The notes: a model not told the origin generated them from the sequence alone. A stretch of 64,000 nucleotides of DNA from CAZZBK01 sp964652155 (GCA_964652155.1 CAZZBK010000012.1:3922-67921); one strand, 5' to 3'; positions 9,085-18,987 are shown, numbered from the stretch's first letter. Made by a program: numbers and translations.

Positions 9085-10865
9085 GACGCGCCTCCGGTCG
9101 GATGAGCGTGCTGGCGAGGGGCATGCGTGGACAAGTGCCGCGCCACTTCGTCCGGAAAGAACTGCGCCAAGCTCGTGAGCGGTTTCGAGGCCACGACCCC
9201 CAAGCCGCAAATGCTGGTGAGTTCCATTGCCCGCGCCAACTCGGCGACCAGCGCCGAGGTCGACGACCACTGCGGCGCGTCGTAGCCGCGCGATTGCAGT
9301 TGCGTGGCGATTTGCACGAGTTTTTCAGAACCGATCCGGCAGGGGACGCACTTGCCGCAGGACTCGTTGCGAAAGAACTCGAGGCAGTTGAGCGCCTGCT
9401 CGACCATGTCGGCACGCTCGTCGTAGACCGCCAACCCCGCGCCAAGCGACAGCCCCAGATCGCGAAACCGCTGCAAGTCGAGTTCCAAGTCGAGGACATT
9501 CACGTGCGTCGCGCCGCTAGACAGCAGCGATGCGAGCGAGGACTCGCTCAGGCGTTTCTCCCAGCCGCGAGCCAGTGCCGTGACCGGCAATTGAGCCGGC
9601 AAAAATCCACCCGATGGGCCCGACGGCGCAAACGCCTTGAGTCGCTGCCCTGCGATCAAGCCGCCGGCGTGGTCTTCGATCAATTCGCGGAGCGTCGTGC
9701 CGCAAGGGACTTCATACGCGCCCGGGCGATTCACATGCCCGCAGATCGAAAAGAACCGCAGCCCTTTACAGCCACGGACACCTTGGTCGCGATACCACTC
9801 GCCTCCGCGCAGCATAATGGCCGGCACCCAGGCGAAGGTCTCGACGTTGTTGACTAGGGTTGGCTTGTCGTACAGGCCGTTGGTTTCGAGTTGCGGCGGC
9901 TTGTTGCGTGGCTGAGCGCGGCGGTCCTCGATGGCCTCGATCAGTGCGCTCTGTTCACCGCAGATGTACCCTCCGGGGCTGACGAACACTTCGACCGGAA
10001 AGTTGCGTTCGGTCCCCAGGATGCGTTGGCCGCAGACCCCCGCTCGCTGAGCGGCCTGGATGGCTTGCCGCATCGCTTCGATCTGCTCCGGATACTCGTG
10101 GCGAATGTAGATATAGCCGCGCGTCGCGCCAGTGAGCAGCCCGGCGAGAATGACCCCTTCGAGCGCGAGATGGGGCGTGCGCAGGAGCAACTCACGATCC
10201 TTGAATGTCGAGGGCTCGCTTTCGTCGGCGTTGCAAACGATGTATTTTTCGTCGCCGCGCGCTTTCCAGACATCGGTCCATTTCTGGAATGCCCAGACCC
10301 CAGCGCCACCCATGCCGCGCAGGTCAGCGGTCTTGAGCGCCGCGATGATCTGCTCGCCGCTGCCTTGCGCGACGAATTGACGCACCGCCTGGTATTGCGG
10401 CTTGCCCTCGTAAACGTCGATCTGCCAGGGTCGCGCCGCATGACGCCGTAGCGCGGCATCGAAATCTTCCTCGGGCGTTCGTCCGGCAACATACTGGTCG
10501 ATGAGCGCGCTCAATTCAGCCGGCGACTTTCGCACATGTAGATGATCGTTGATGCTCACCGCCGTGGGACGGTCGCAGCGTCCGAGGCACGAGGTGAACT
10601 CCACTTGCACCTTGCCCCCCCACGACTCGACGCGACCTGCCAAGTTGCGCCGCAACTCCGCCGCGCCCGACAACTGACACGCCATGTCATGACACACCCG
10701 CACGTCGACCGGGCAGGGGGGCTGGAGTTGAAAATGGGGGAAAAAGCTGGCGACTTCGTGAATCCGATACAGCGGGGTCTTCAATCGCTGGGCGAGCGAT
10801 CGCAACTCGGCCTTGGGCAAATAGCCATGCTGGTGCTGAATCTTATGCAGTTCTTGAACGATCAT
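9081..10865 (-). CDS. NuoE-NuoF fusion, NAD(P)H-oxidising diaphorase-like subunit
   Basis: The 594-residue protein joins a NuoE-like thioredoxin-fold domain (2Fe-2S ligands C58, C63, C93, C97) to a NuoF-like domain from about residue 150. The NuoF part has the NADH/FMN signatures LRGMGGAGVWAF (182-193), NADESEPSTFKDREL (212-226) and GGYICGEQSALIEAIED (298-313), and the N3-type 4Fe-4S ligands C503, C506, C509 and C553. No other complex I genes or hydrogenase subunits are nearby, so this is not the nuo operon. It resembles the diaphorase part of NAD-linked hydrogenases and formate dehydrogenases. The ATG at 10865 opens the domain cleanly; an earlier ATG at 10940 would add 25 residues without similarity. 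It heads the operon with the cNMP-binding Fe-S protein and the cyclase. Confidence 0.88.
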   Translation of the reverse strand: MIVQELHKIQHQHGYLPKAELRSLAQRLKTPLYRIHEVASFFPHFQLQPPCPVDVRVCHDMACQLSGAAELRRNLAGRVESWGGKVQVEFTSCLGRCDRPTAVSINDHLHVRKSPAELSALIDQYVAGRTPEEDFDAALRRHAARPWQIDVYEGKPQYQAVRQFVAQGSGEQIIAALKTADLRGMGGAGVWAFQKWTDVWKARGDEKYIVCNADESEPSTFKDRELLLRTPHLALEGVILAGLLTGATRGYIYIRHEYPEQIEAMRQAIQAAQRAGVCGQRILGTERNFPVEVFVSPGGYICGEQSALIEAIEDRRAQPRNKPPQLETNGLYDKPTLVNNVETFAWVPAIMLRGGEWYRDQGVRGCKGLRFFSICGHVNRPGAYEVPCGTTLRELIEDHAGGLIAGQRLKAFAPSGPSGGFLPAQLPVTALARGWEKRLSESSLASLLSSGATHVNVLDLELDLQRFRDLGLSLGAGLAVYDERADMVEQALNCLEFFRNESCGKCVPCRIGSEKLVQIATQLQSRGYDAPQWSSTSALVAELARAMELTSICGLGVVASKPLTSLAQFFPDEVARHLSTHAPRQHAHPTGGAS

Positions 10866-11126
10866 GCAGGCCGCCACTATCGCAGATTCGAGTCGAGAGC
10901 CGAGCGGGTCGGTTGGGCGACAAGCGGCCCCTTCACGCAACCGCTATGCTAGGACCGGCTCGACGATCGGGCAAGAGACGTTCGTCGAAACCGCCCGGGA
11001 ACTCGGCTCAGACTGCCCACCGCTCGGTCGCTTGTCGTTATGATCGAAGGATCGATCATCGCTTCCAGGCGATTGGTCAGGAACTCGACCTCCGAAGCAT
11101 GACATTCACTCCGATGAGGGCTCGCC

Positions 11127-12383
11127 ATGACTCAGCTACCGTGCTCGCGCAGGACATTCTTACATTCCGCGGCGATGTTGTCGGGCGGCCTCTGGGGAGC
11201 CGCTGCGACACGCTGGCCGCCCGACGCCTGCGCTCAGGTGCCGGCCAAGCCAAGTTCGCTCACCATCACGAATGTGCAGACATTTGCCTTGCACCACAAG
11301 CTGCCCCGGGCCACCGGAGTGTCGACCGGACTCGCCGACGCGCGGCGCGTGCTGCTCGTCAAGATCAGCACCGATAGCGGACTCGTTGGCTGGGGTGAGA
11401 CCTCCGACGTCGGCGGCACGCGGGCTCATATCGAGGAGCGACTCAAGCCGCTGCTCATGGGCAAGAATCCGCTCGAACATCGCCCGCTGTGGCGCGCGCT
11501 GTGGGGCGCTAACTTCGGCGATGGCCGCGCGGTGGCCGGGGTCGACATCGCCCTGCACGATGTTCGCGGCAAGGCGTTGGGCTTGTCGATCGCCGAGCTG
11601 TACGGCTCGCGGCTGCGCGACAAGGCCCTGGCCTACGCCTCGGGCATGAACTACACCGCGGGCATCGAGCCCGAGCGACAATTTCCGGCCGAGGCCGCCG
11701 AGTTGGTCCAGCGTGGGTTCACGGCGCTCAAAGTCCGCACCGGGCGACTGACGCCGCGACGTGACTTGGCGCTGTTGGCCAAGATTCGCGAGACCGTGGG
11801 AAGCGACATTCGCCTGCTGACCGATGGGAACGGCGCATTTACCTTCAGCGAGGCGGTGAAGTTTGCGAAGGAGTTGGAGAAACTCGACTTCTATTGCTTC
11901 GAGGAACCATTGCCGCAGGGCCTCAATTATGCTGGCTACGAGACGCTGACCGCGTCGCTCGATATTGCCATCGCGGGGGGCGAGGTGCTCGACAGCCGCG
12001 TGTCGGCTCGCGATCTCATCGTTCGCCGCTCGTTTGACATTATCCAGCCCGACGTGACGCTGTGCGGCGGCATTGCCGAGACGATTTTTATCGCCGAACT
12101 CGCACGACTGTGGAGCGTGCAGTGCGTGCCGCACTGCTGGTCGGGCGCGTTGAACATTGCCGCCACGCTGCAAATTTTGGCGGTGCTCCCCAACGCGACG
12201 TTCGGATTGAATAGCGAAGAGCCGATGCTCGAGTTCGACGTGATCGAAAATCCGTTTCGCGATGAGATCATCACCCAGCCTTTTGCCGTCGACGTCACCG
12301 GTCACGTCGCGGTCCCCAAGGGCCCCGGCTTGGGTGTCGATGTCGACGAGGCGGTGGTGAAGAAATATCAAGTGCCAGCCTGA
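11127..12383 (+). CDS. Enolase-superfamily enzyme (mandelate racemase/muconate lactonizing type), Tat-exported
   Basis: The 418-residue protein starts with a twin-arginine signal (SRRTFLHSA, residues 7-15) and is preceded by GAGGG about 7 bases before the ATG. The barrel shows the superfamily's metal ligands D233 (LTDGNG), E259/E260 (FEEPLPQ) and E286 (GGEVL), a lysine in LKVR (K202) and a candidate general-base His336 in VPHCWSG. The family takes a proton from the carbon beside a carboxylate and covers dipeptide epimerases, sugar-acid dehydratases and cycloisomerases. The exact substrate cannot be assigned. An exported member is unusual outside planctomycetes, where Tat-exported catabolic enzymes are common. 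Divergent from the NuoEF operon. Confidence 0.85.
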   Translation: MTQLPCSRRTFLHSAAMLSGGLWGAAATRWPPDACAQVPAKPSSLTITNVQTFALHHKLPRATGVSTGLADARRVLLVKISTDSGLVGWGETSDVGGTRAHIEERLKPLLMGKNPLEHRPLWRALWGANFGDGRAVAGVDIALHDVRGKALGLSIAELYGSRLRDKALAYASGMNYTAGIEPERQFPAEAAELVQRGFTALKVRTGRLTPRRDLALLAKIRETVGSDIRLLTDGNGAFTFSEAVKFAKELEKLDFYCFEEPLPQGLNYAGYETLTASLDIAIAGGEVLDSRVSARDLIVRRSFDIIQPDVTLCGGIAETIFIAELARLWSVQCVPHCWSGALNIAATLQILAVLPNATFGLNSEEPMLEFDVIENPFRDEIITQPFAVDVTGHVAVPKGPGLGVDVDEAVVKKYQVPA

Positions 12384-12424
12384 CAAGAGGCACTCATCTC
12401 GGGGCTGAACGCTGGTGAAGACCT

Positions 12425-14488
12425 CTATTTCCCCAACAACTGCTTGGCCTGGGCGACGATGTTGTCGGTCGTGATGCCAAAGTGCTTGTAGAGCGTTAGG
12501 GCTGGACCGCTGGCTCCGTAGCCAGTCATCCCGACAAACACCCCGTGCTCGCCAAGGTAACGATCCCAGCCGTGCCGGATGCCCGCCTCGACCACGACCC
12601 GGGCCTTGATCGACGGCGGCAACACGGCGCTGCGATACTCGGCGTCTTGCGCTTCGAACAATTCCCAGCTGGGCATGCTCACGACGCGGGCCTTGATCCC
12701 CTCGGCCTTGAGCCGCTCGTAGGCGTCAACCGTCATGCTCAACTCGCTGCCGGTCGCGATCAGGATCACATCCGGTGCCGACTCGCCGCTGTCGGCCAGC
12801 ACATACGCCCCGCGCGCCACCTGCGACGCAGCGCCGTACTTGGTCCGATCAAGCGTGGGCAGATTCTGCCGCGACAAGACCAAGGCCACCGGCTGACTCG
12901 TGAGCGGCATAACCGCTCGATAGGCCTCGGCGACCTCGTTGGCATCGCCTGGGCGAAGGGTGATGAGGTTCGGAATCGCGCGCAGGGCCGACAGGTGCTC
13001 GACCGGCTGATGGGTCGGTCCGTCTTCGCCCACGCCAATCGAGTCGTGCGTGAAGATGTAGATCACTGGCAATTGCATGATCGCCGACAATCGCAGCGAA
13101 GGGCGCAGGTAATCGGTGAACACGAAGAAGGTCGAGCAGAAGGGGCGAATGCCGCTCAGTGCCAGGCCGTTGCAGGCCGCGGCCATGGCATGCTCGCGGA
13201 TGCCAAAATGGAAGTTGCGGCCGACAGCGTGTGGGCCGAAGTCACCGGCTCCGTCGAAGCCCAGGTTGGTCATCGTCGAAGGGGCCAGATCGGCCGAGCC
13301 GCCGATGAGCCAGGGCACTTGGCTGGCCACGGCATTGAGCACCTTGCCGCCACTCACGCGGCTGGCGACCCCCTTGGGATCGGCGGCAAAGGTCGGAATC
13401 GCCGTGTCCCAACCCGCGGGCAACTCGCGGCGCGACATCGCGTCCCACTGCGCGGCCAACTCGGGAAACTGCTTCTTGTACTGCTTGAACTTGCGGTGCC
13501 ACGACTTCTGCAACTTGCCGCCGCGATGGGCCAGGCTGCCGCGAAAATGACTCACCGCCTCGTCGGGAACGAGGAACTTAGCGCCGGGGTCCCAGCCGTA
13601 GGCTTGCTTGGTGAGGCGAATCTCGGCCTCGCCCAACGGCGCGCCGTGGGCACCATGCGTGTCCTGCTTGTTGGGCGCGCCCCAGGCAATGTGGCTGCGG
13701 ACGACGATCAACGTGGGGCCCTTGTTCATCCGCGCGTTGCGAACAAACTTCTTGTACGCGCCATCGAGCGCCACGAGGTCGTTGGCATCGTCGATCGTAA
13801 GCACGTTCCAGCCAAGCCCCTTGAATCGCATTCCGACGTGCTCACTGAAGGCGAGCTCGGTATCCCCCTCGATCGTGATCTTGTTGTCGTCGTAGATCCA
13901 GCACAGGTTCGAGAGCTTCAAATGCCCGGCCAGCGAGGCGGCCTCGGCGGCGACCCCTTCCATCAAGTCGCCATCGCTGCACAAGGCATACACGTTGAAG
14001 TTGAACAACTCGAAGCTGGGACGATTGAAGTGCTGCGCCAAAAAGCGGCTCGAAATCGCCATCCCCACGCTATTGGCCACCCCTTGGCCCAACGGACCCG
14101 TCGTGGTCTCGACGCCGCTGGTCGCGTGGCTCTCGGGATGACCGGGGCAGCGGCTGTGTAATTGGCGGAACTTCTTCAAGTGCTCGAGTGGCACCGCCTC
14201 CTCACCCGTCGGCTCGCCGAACTCGTCATACTGCTTGACCCCGGCAAGGTGCAGCAGCGAGTAGAGCAGCATTGAGGCATGGCCGCACGACAAAATAAAC
14301 CGATCGCGATTGGGCCAGGCGGGCACTTCCGGATCGTAACGCAAAAAATCGTTCCACAGCTTATAAGCGACCGGGGCCAGCGCCATCGGCGTGCCCGGGT
14401 GACCGCTGTTGGCCGCTTCGACACCGTCCATCGACAAGGTGCGAATGGTGTTGACCGTGAGTTGCTCAACCTGAGTGGTGGAAGACAT
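12425..14488 (-). CDS. tkt: Transketolase
   Basis: The 687-residue protein is full length for the family. Thiamine diphosphate-binding signatures are intact: SGHPG (28-32), GPLGQG (131-136) and GDLMEGVAAEAA (173-184), and the C-terminal half has the pyrimidine-binding block with FFVFTDYLRPS and HDSIGVGEDGPTHQPVE. Transketolase moves two-carbon units between sugar phosphates in the pentose phosphate pathway. The gene stands alone, convergent with the enolase-superfamily gene and divergent from the isomerase-like gene. Confidence 0.95.
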   Translation of the reverse strand: MSSTTQVEQLTVNTIRTLSMDGVEAANSGHPGTPMALAPVAYKLWNDFLRYDPEVPAWPNRDRFILSCGHASMLLYSLLHLAGVKQYDEFGEPTGEEAVPLEHLKKFRQLHSRCPGHPESHATSGVETTTGPLGQGVANSVGMAISSRFLAQHFNRPSFELFNFNVYALCSDGDLMEGVAAEAASLAGHLKLSNLCWIYDDNKITIEGDTELAFSEHVGMRFKGLGWNVLTIDDANDLVALDGAYKKFVRNARMNKGPTLIVVRSHIAWGAPNKQDTHGAHGAPLGEAEIRLTKQAYGWDPGAKFLVPDEAVSHFRGSLAHRGGKLQKSWHRKFKQYKKQFPELAAQWDAMSRRELPAGWDTAIPTFAADPKGVASRVSGGKVLNAVASQVPWLIGGSADLAPSTMTNLGFDGAGDFGPHAVGRNFHFGIREHAMAAACNGLALSGIRPFCSTFFVFTDYLRPSLRLSAIMQLPVIYIFTHDSIGVGEDGPTHQPVEHLSALRAIPNLITLRPGDANEVAEAYRAVMPLTSQPVALVLSRQNLPTLDRTKYGAASQVARGAYVLADSGESAPDVILIATGSELSMTVDAYERLKAEGIKARVVSMPSWELFEAQDAEYRSAVLPPSIKARVVVEAGIRHGWDRYLGEHGVFVGMTGYGASGPALTLYKHFGITTDNIVAQAKQLLGK

Positions 14489-14726
14489 GCGTGAACCGGT
14501 ACCTTCAGCAACAATGAGTTAAAATCGGCCCCTGATAACGAATCGGGCTAGTCTAAAGGGGCTCGCGGCGAACCGTCAACGACCCCTGCGAGAATCTCGG
14601 CTTTTGCCCCACTTGGCACCGAGAGCACTCAGCGGCATAATACCGGGCTCCACCCACGATGCTTCTCCCGGTCGTGCCCACAACCTATTGGTGGTGTTCA
14701 ACTTGCGGTTATATCAGGAGGTGCGG

Positions 14727-15626
14727 ATGTTCAAGTGCCTGAGTCCAGATGCGTTGGGGCTCTCGACCCAAACGGGCGAGATGATCGAGCTGGCTTTATC
14801 GTTCGGTTTCAAGGGACTCGAGTTTCATCTGCGTGAGTTCGCCGAACAGGCCCGTGAGCGCGGGCTCCCCTATGCTCGAAGGCTGATTGACAGCGCCAAA
14901 TTGCGACTGGGTTACTTTCGACTCTCCAGCTCCTGGCAGATCGACGAGACCGACAAGTTCAAGGCCGATCTGGCGCTCTTGGCCGAACATGCTCAGCTCG
15001 CCGCCGAGGTCGGTTGCACGCGGGCCATCACACTGCTTGAACCGGGCAATGACGAGCGGCCGTATCATCAGCAGTTCGAGTTTTGCCGCCAACGGCTCAT
15101 CGAAATCGTCCGCACCCTCGAGCCGCTGGGCATTCGACTGGGGGTGGGTTTTCAAGCCGCCGCCGATCGAGCCAGTGGTTATGCCTATGAATTTGTCCGC
15201 GAGTTCGATGCCTTGATGATGCTTGTGAAGATGGTCCCCGCCAAGGGGATTGGCATCGTCTTCGACCCGTGGGAGGTTTGCGCATCGGGCGGGACGGTCT
15301 CCGAGGCGCTCAACAAGCTGGTCGGCAACGACATCGTCACGGTGCAATTGGCCGACGCGGTCGAGGATCTGCCCGCCAAACAGTGGCCGATGAAGCATCG
15401 CCTATTGCCGGGCGAAGGGGACAAGATCGACTGCGTGGCCTTGCTCACTCGATTGGCGGAACTCGGTTACGATGGCCCGGTGACTCCTGCGCCCGATCCG
15501 GCTCGCGCGCTGGGGCAGCGTCGAGACACGATCGTCAAAGCTGCCGGGGCTCAACTCGATTTGGTCTGGAAAGCCACGGGGCTCAACGCCGCCGGCAAGC
15601 TCGCCCCCTTGGTCGCAAAACGGTAG
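14727..15626 (+). CDS. Sugar phosphate isomerase/epimerase-like TIM barrel
   Basis: A strong ribosome binding site (AGGAGG at 14716-14721) fixes the start at 14727, giving 299 residues; an open frame continues upstream but is unlikely to be translated. The sequence has the xylose-isomerase-like barrel pattern: SFGFKGLEFHL at the start, GCTRAITLLEPG in the middle, and IVFDPWE and LLPGEGDKID toward the end, where acidic and His metal ligands normally sit. The family includes sugar isomerases, epimerases and endonuclease IV relatives, and the substrate is not evident. It ends 4 bases before the next gene, so the two are probably co-transcribed. Confidence 0.7.
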   Translation: MFKCLSPDALGLSTQTGEMIELALSFGFKGLEFHLREFAEQARERGLPYARRLIDSAKLRLGYFRLSSSWQIDETDKFKADLALLAEHAQLAAEVGCTRAITLLEPGNDERPYHQQFEFCRQRLIEIVRTLEPLGIRLGVGFQAAADRASGYAYEFVREFDALMMLVKMVPAKGIGIVFDPWEVCASGGTVSEALNKLVGNDIVTVQLADAVEDLPAKQWPMKHRLLPGEGDKIDCVALLTRLAELGYDGPVTPAPDPARALGQRRDTIVKAAGAQLDLVWKATGLNAAGKLAPLVAKR

Positions 15627-15630
15627 TCAT

Positions 15631-16599
15631 GTGTTCCATTACGATCGCGGATTGAAACTGACGAAGCCCGACCTCGCTGTCGATTTTCGTCGACGTCAGC
15701 CCCGCTCGTTCGTCTCGCATGCCCATAGCGACCACATGGGGCGACACGAGTTGGCGCTCTGCACCCCCGCGACGGGAAAACTGTACTGCCACCGACTCGG
15801 CCCGCGACCGGTCTTCGAGTTGCCCTATCGAAAAACGGTCGACTGGGGAGGCGTGCGGTTGACCACGTATCCGGCCGGCCACTGTCTCGGCTCGGCCATG
15901 TTGCTCTGCGAGGATGACGGACAGACGCTGCTGTACTCGGGCGACTTCAAGCTCGACGAGCCGTTGACGTGTGAAAAAGCCGAGTTGCCACGCGCCGACA
16001 TTCTGGTCATTGAGAGCACCTACGGCACCCCCAGCTATCGGCTCACGCCCCGTGCCGAGGTCGTCGAGCAATTGATCGACATTGTCCGCGTGACATTGGA
16101 GCGTGAGCAGACCCCCGTCGTGCAGGCTTATGCCTTGGGCAAGGCCCAAGAGGTGACGCGCATTTTGACCGACGCCGGCATTCCGGTCCTGCAACACGAC
16201 AGTGTCTTCGAGATCAGCCAAATCTACGAAGCGTGCGGTGTCCCGTTAGGGACGTTTGCCCGCTATCTGAACCGTCCGCTCGCGGGTCATGCGGTCATCA
16301 TGCCACCTAATACACACAACTATCGACGCGTGTCGGGGCTCAAAAACTACGTGTCGATTGCCGTCACCGGCTGGGCCATCGATCCGCGCACCCGCTATCG
16401 GCTCGGGGTCGACCATGCCGTGCCCCTCTCCGATCACGCCGATTACGACGATCTGTTTCGCGCCGTCGAACAGGTCGGCGCCTCGCGCATCTACTGTACC
16501 CACGGGCCCGAGTCGTTCGTCGATCGCCTGTGCGAGGCGGGCTACAACGCGATGCGGTTGGGCGAGACGCACCAAAAACGCCTGTTCGACATCGGATAG
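15631..16599 (+). CDS. MBL-fold exonuclease-like protein (CPSF/ligase-associated type)
   Basis: The 322-residue protein starts with GTG 4 bases after the preceding stop. The metallo-beta-lactamase motif SHAHSDHMG (H30, H32, D34, H35) is followed by PAGHCLGSAM, LYSGDF and IESTYG, and near the C-terminus by LSDHADYDDL and THGPE. That motif series is typical of the beta-CASP-related nucleases and the DNA-ligase-associated exonuclease family. No ligase or helicase gene stands beside it here, so the function in DNA or RNA processing is inferred from the family only. Confidence 0.75.
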   Translation: MFHYDRGLKLTKPDLAVDFRRRQPRSFVSHAHSDHMGRHELALCTPATGKLYCHRLGPRPVFELPYRKTVDWGGVRLTTYPAGHCLGSAMLLCEDDGQTLLYSGDFKLDEPLTCEKAELPRADILVIESTYGTPSYRLTPRAEVVEQLIDIVRVTLEREQTPVVQAYALGKAQEVTRILTDAGIPVLQHDSVFEISQIYEACGVPLGTFARYLNRPLAGHAVIMPPNTHNYRRVSGLKNYVSIAVTGWAIDPRTRYRLGVDHAVPLSDHADYDDLFRAVEQVGASRIYCTHGPESFVDRLCEAGYNAMRLGETHQKRLFDIG

Positions 16600-16617
16600 A
16601 TTCTCGCAGGCCAAGCT

Positions 16618-17889
16618 TCAATGGTCGACGTCATCGACCTTGACGCTCTCGCAGGGCACGTCGCAACGCACGAGCAGCCCTTGCGACTCAAGCAACTGCA
16701 CGTAAGCGATCTTGGCCGCGACGACGCTCCGCACCAACTGGTCGCGGGCTTCGAGCCGTTTGAGCCGGGCTTGAGCGATCTCGGACAGGTTGCTCTTGCC
16801 GACCTTTTGGGCCGCGACCAGCTCGTCGATCCGCGCGTCCCATTGCGCCACCACGGAGTGTTCCACGGCCGCCTGCTGTTCACGCCGCGCAATGACGGCG
16901 GCGTGCGTGCGTATCTCACTCTCGGCGGTGAGTCGTCGTTGCGATTGGAGTTCGAGCAACTGTTGCTGCCGATGCTCGGCCTCGAATTTGTCATGATGCA
17001 GCAGGGCAATGATCGCGCTCAGGCAGCAACGTCCCGTGGCGGCGCTGGTGGCCAGCAAGGCATGTACCGGCGCGACCGCTTGCCGAGCCGCGTCGAGCCT
17101 GCGCGGGTCGGCGCAGCGCGATAGCCGCCCGATTGCGCGCAGATCGTTGCGGTGTCGCAGACCCAGTTGTACGGCCGAGTCAACATCGATCCGCGAGTCG
17201 AAAAGCTTCAAATCCGTGTCGGGCCAAATCCGCTCCGTGATCGAAACCTCCGCGTAATCCAGCAGTGATTTGAGTTCCTGATTGGCGCGGATCAGCGCGA
17301 TGTCGAGCTCCAACTGTTTGTTACGCAACTCGAGCCGGTCCCGCTCCCATTGGCTGTCGTCGGCCGCGAGCGGGAGACCCCGGCCACGCACGGTCGTTGC
17401 GTCGGCCAAGGCCTCGTCAAGAATCGTCGCCGCGTGCTCCGACAAATCGCGTCGCGCTTCGAGCTCGGCGATTGTGTAATACAGTGTCAACGCCGAGGCG
17501 GCCGAGCGGTTGCGAGCTTCACGCGCCGCATCGCCCAGCAGGTCCAGAATGGCGCGGTCTTCAGGGCACTCGGCGCGCAGCATCCAGTCGAGATGCCGCC
17601 GCTGTTCGTCGAGCAGGTTGCCGATCTGCGACGCCTCGACTGCTCGGCAGCGACAGCGCTGGGCGTCGAGGGCATGATAGTCGCGTTCGTCATCCAAATC
17701 ATGCCGTGGTACCTGCACGTCGCTCTGCCAGGGTTGTCGCTCGGTCGATGCGAGCTGTGCGAGCGACGCGCTCGGAGACGAGCAGGGTTCGTAGCGGCTG
17801 ACGCTGTAGCCACGGCGCGGCATGCAGCAACCGGCCAAAGCCAGCAGCTCCGCGACAAGGTACAGTAGCATTGCTATCGAACGACGCAT
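16618..17889 (-). CDS. TolC-like outer-membrane lipoprotein
   Basis: From the ATG at 17889 the protein has 423 residues. It opens with a lipoprotein signal (hydrophobic LLYLVAELLALAGC), with the modified Cys in LAGC. The rest is rich in Gln, Glu, Arg and Leu and predicts long helices, with repeats of the kind seen in outer-membrane efflux proteins (RIDVDSAVQLGLRHRNDLRA, then a helix with VGKSNLSEIAQARLKRLEA). This matches the general shape of TolC family proteins but with unusually short beta regions. No RND pump or membrane-fusion gene lies beside it. It may be a divergent efflux channel or a periplasmic structural protein. Confidence 0.55.
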   Translation of the reverse strand: MRRSIAMLLYLVAELLALAGCCMPRRGYSVSRYEPCSSPSASLAQLASTERQPWQSDVQVPRHDLDDERDYHALDAQRCRCRAVEASQIGNLLDEQRRHLDWMLRAECPEDRAILDLLGDAAREARNRSAASALTLYYTIAELEARRDLSEHAATILDEALADATTVRGRGLPLAADDSQWERDRLELRNKQLELDIALIRANQELKSLLDYAEVSITERIWPDTDLKLFDSRIDVDSAVQLGLRHRNDLRAIGRLSRCADPRRLDAARQAVAPVHALLATSAATGRCCLSAIIALLHHDKFEAEHRQQQLLELQSQRRLTAESEIRTHAAVIARREQQAAVEHSVVAQWDARIDELVAAQKVGKSNLSEIAQARLKRLEARDQLVRSVVAAKIAYVQLLESQGLLVRCDVPCESVKVDDVDH

Positions 17890-17970
17890 CTCCAGCCTCA
17901 ACCGGTACGGTGGCGACTCGCAGAGAAGAATCGCCCGGTCGAGTGTCAAACTGGAGAGAAAATTCCGATT

Positions 17971-18987
17971 TTAACGCGCCTCGGCACGATTTCGTTCGCG
18001 CGCGTAGCCATGCTCGAGAAACCAGCTCCACGCGGCGGCGATAGCTTCGCTGGCGGGGCGAGGCGCGTAGCCCAACTCGGCTTTGGCCCGTTCGTAAGAA
18101 TAATGGTGCGGTTGACTCGATATGGAAACCGTCGCCGAGTTCACGTCGGGCTCGTGTCCCGTGACCCGCCCCCAGAGGTCGCCGCACAATCCGGCCATGC
18201 GTATCACAATGGGGCCGACGTGGCAAATCGCGCGGCGGCCGCCGGTCTCGTGGGCGATGAGCCGCCAAGCGTCGATGTACCGCATACCCTGACCGCCAAG
18301 GATGTAGCGCCGTCCGGCACGGCCTTTCTCGGCCGCGGCCAATATGCCTGCCGCCACATCACGCACGTCGCAGATATCGTTGCCGCCGCGCGGCGCAAAG
18401 AGCCCCTTGCCCCGCGCCACTTCCAAGATCATTCGGCCGCTTGAGGGCTTCCAATCCCAGGGGCCAAACATGAACACCGGGTTCACGATGACCGCGTCGA
18501 GACCGTCGGCGACCAACTGCAACACGACCTGCTCGGCCTCGCGTTTAGTCAACGGGTAGGGAATGCGCATGCTGCTGGGCTGTTGCGACTCTTCGTCGGC
18601 CGGCTTGCTCTGAGTGCCGACGCCAAGTGCGTCGACGCTCGACACATGGATCATGCGCGCCCCGTGCTTGCGGGCCGCCTGGGCGACGGCGCGGGTTCCT
18701 TCGACGTTGATGAGACGGTGCTGTTCCAGGCCCGACCAGCCGATATGGACATGCGCGGCGGCATGGATCACGAGTTCGCACCCCTCGACCGCGCGTTGCA
18801 CGGCGCTCGGGTCGCGGACGTCACCGTAGGCGAATTCGACATCCAAACCGGTGGTGGGTCGCGGATCGCTCGATGCGCGCTGGAGCACGCGCACGGCGCG
18901 CCCCTGATCGAGCAAGGCGCGCACAACATTGTTGCCCACCAGGCCCGTGGCCCCGGTGACGAGCGTCTTCGCAGTCGAACGAATCAT
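17971..18987 (-). CDS. NAD-dependent epimerase/dehydratase (dihydroflavonol reductase-like)
   Basis: The start at 18987 overlaps the stop of the upstream hydrolase gene (ATGA), giving 338 residues. The Rossmann signature TGATGLVGNNV begins at residue 11, and the extended-SDR catalytic pair appears as Y144-P-L-T-K148 after the Ser-rich block HVSSVDA. Similar proteins include hopanoid-associated sugar epimerases and dihydroflavonol 4-reductase-like enzymes. No hopanoid genes are in view, so the substrate is open. Confidence 0.8.
   Translation of the reverse strand: MIRSTAKTLVTGATGLVGNNVVRALLDQGRAVRVLQRASSDPRPTTGLDVEFAYGDVRDPSAVQRAVEGCELVIHAAAHVHIGWSGLEQHRLINVEGTRAVAQAARKHGARMIHVSSVDALGVGTQSKPADEESQQPSSMRIPYPLTKREAEQVVLQLVADGLDAVIVNPVFMFGPWDWKPSSGRMILEVARGKGLFAPRGGNDICDVRDVAAGILAAAEKGRAGRRYILGGQGMRYIDAWRLIAHETGGRRAICHVGPIVIRMAGLCGDLWGRVTGHEPDVNSATVSISSQPHHYSYERAKAELGYAPRPASEAIAAAWSWFLEHGYARERNRAEAR

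Noticed and set aside
11160..12386. A 408-codon minus-strand frame opposite the enolase-superfamily gene
   Set aside because: The plus strand carries the Tat signal and all metal ligands; the antisense frame has none.
12545..14161. A 538-codon plus-strand frame opposite transketolase
   Set aside because: Antisense shadow of a clearly functional tkt gene.
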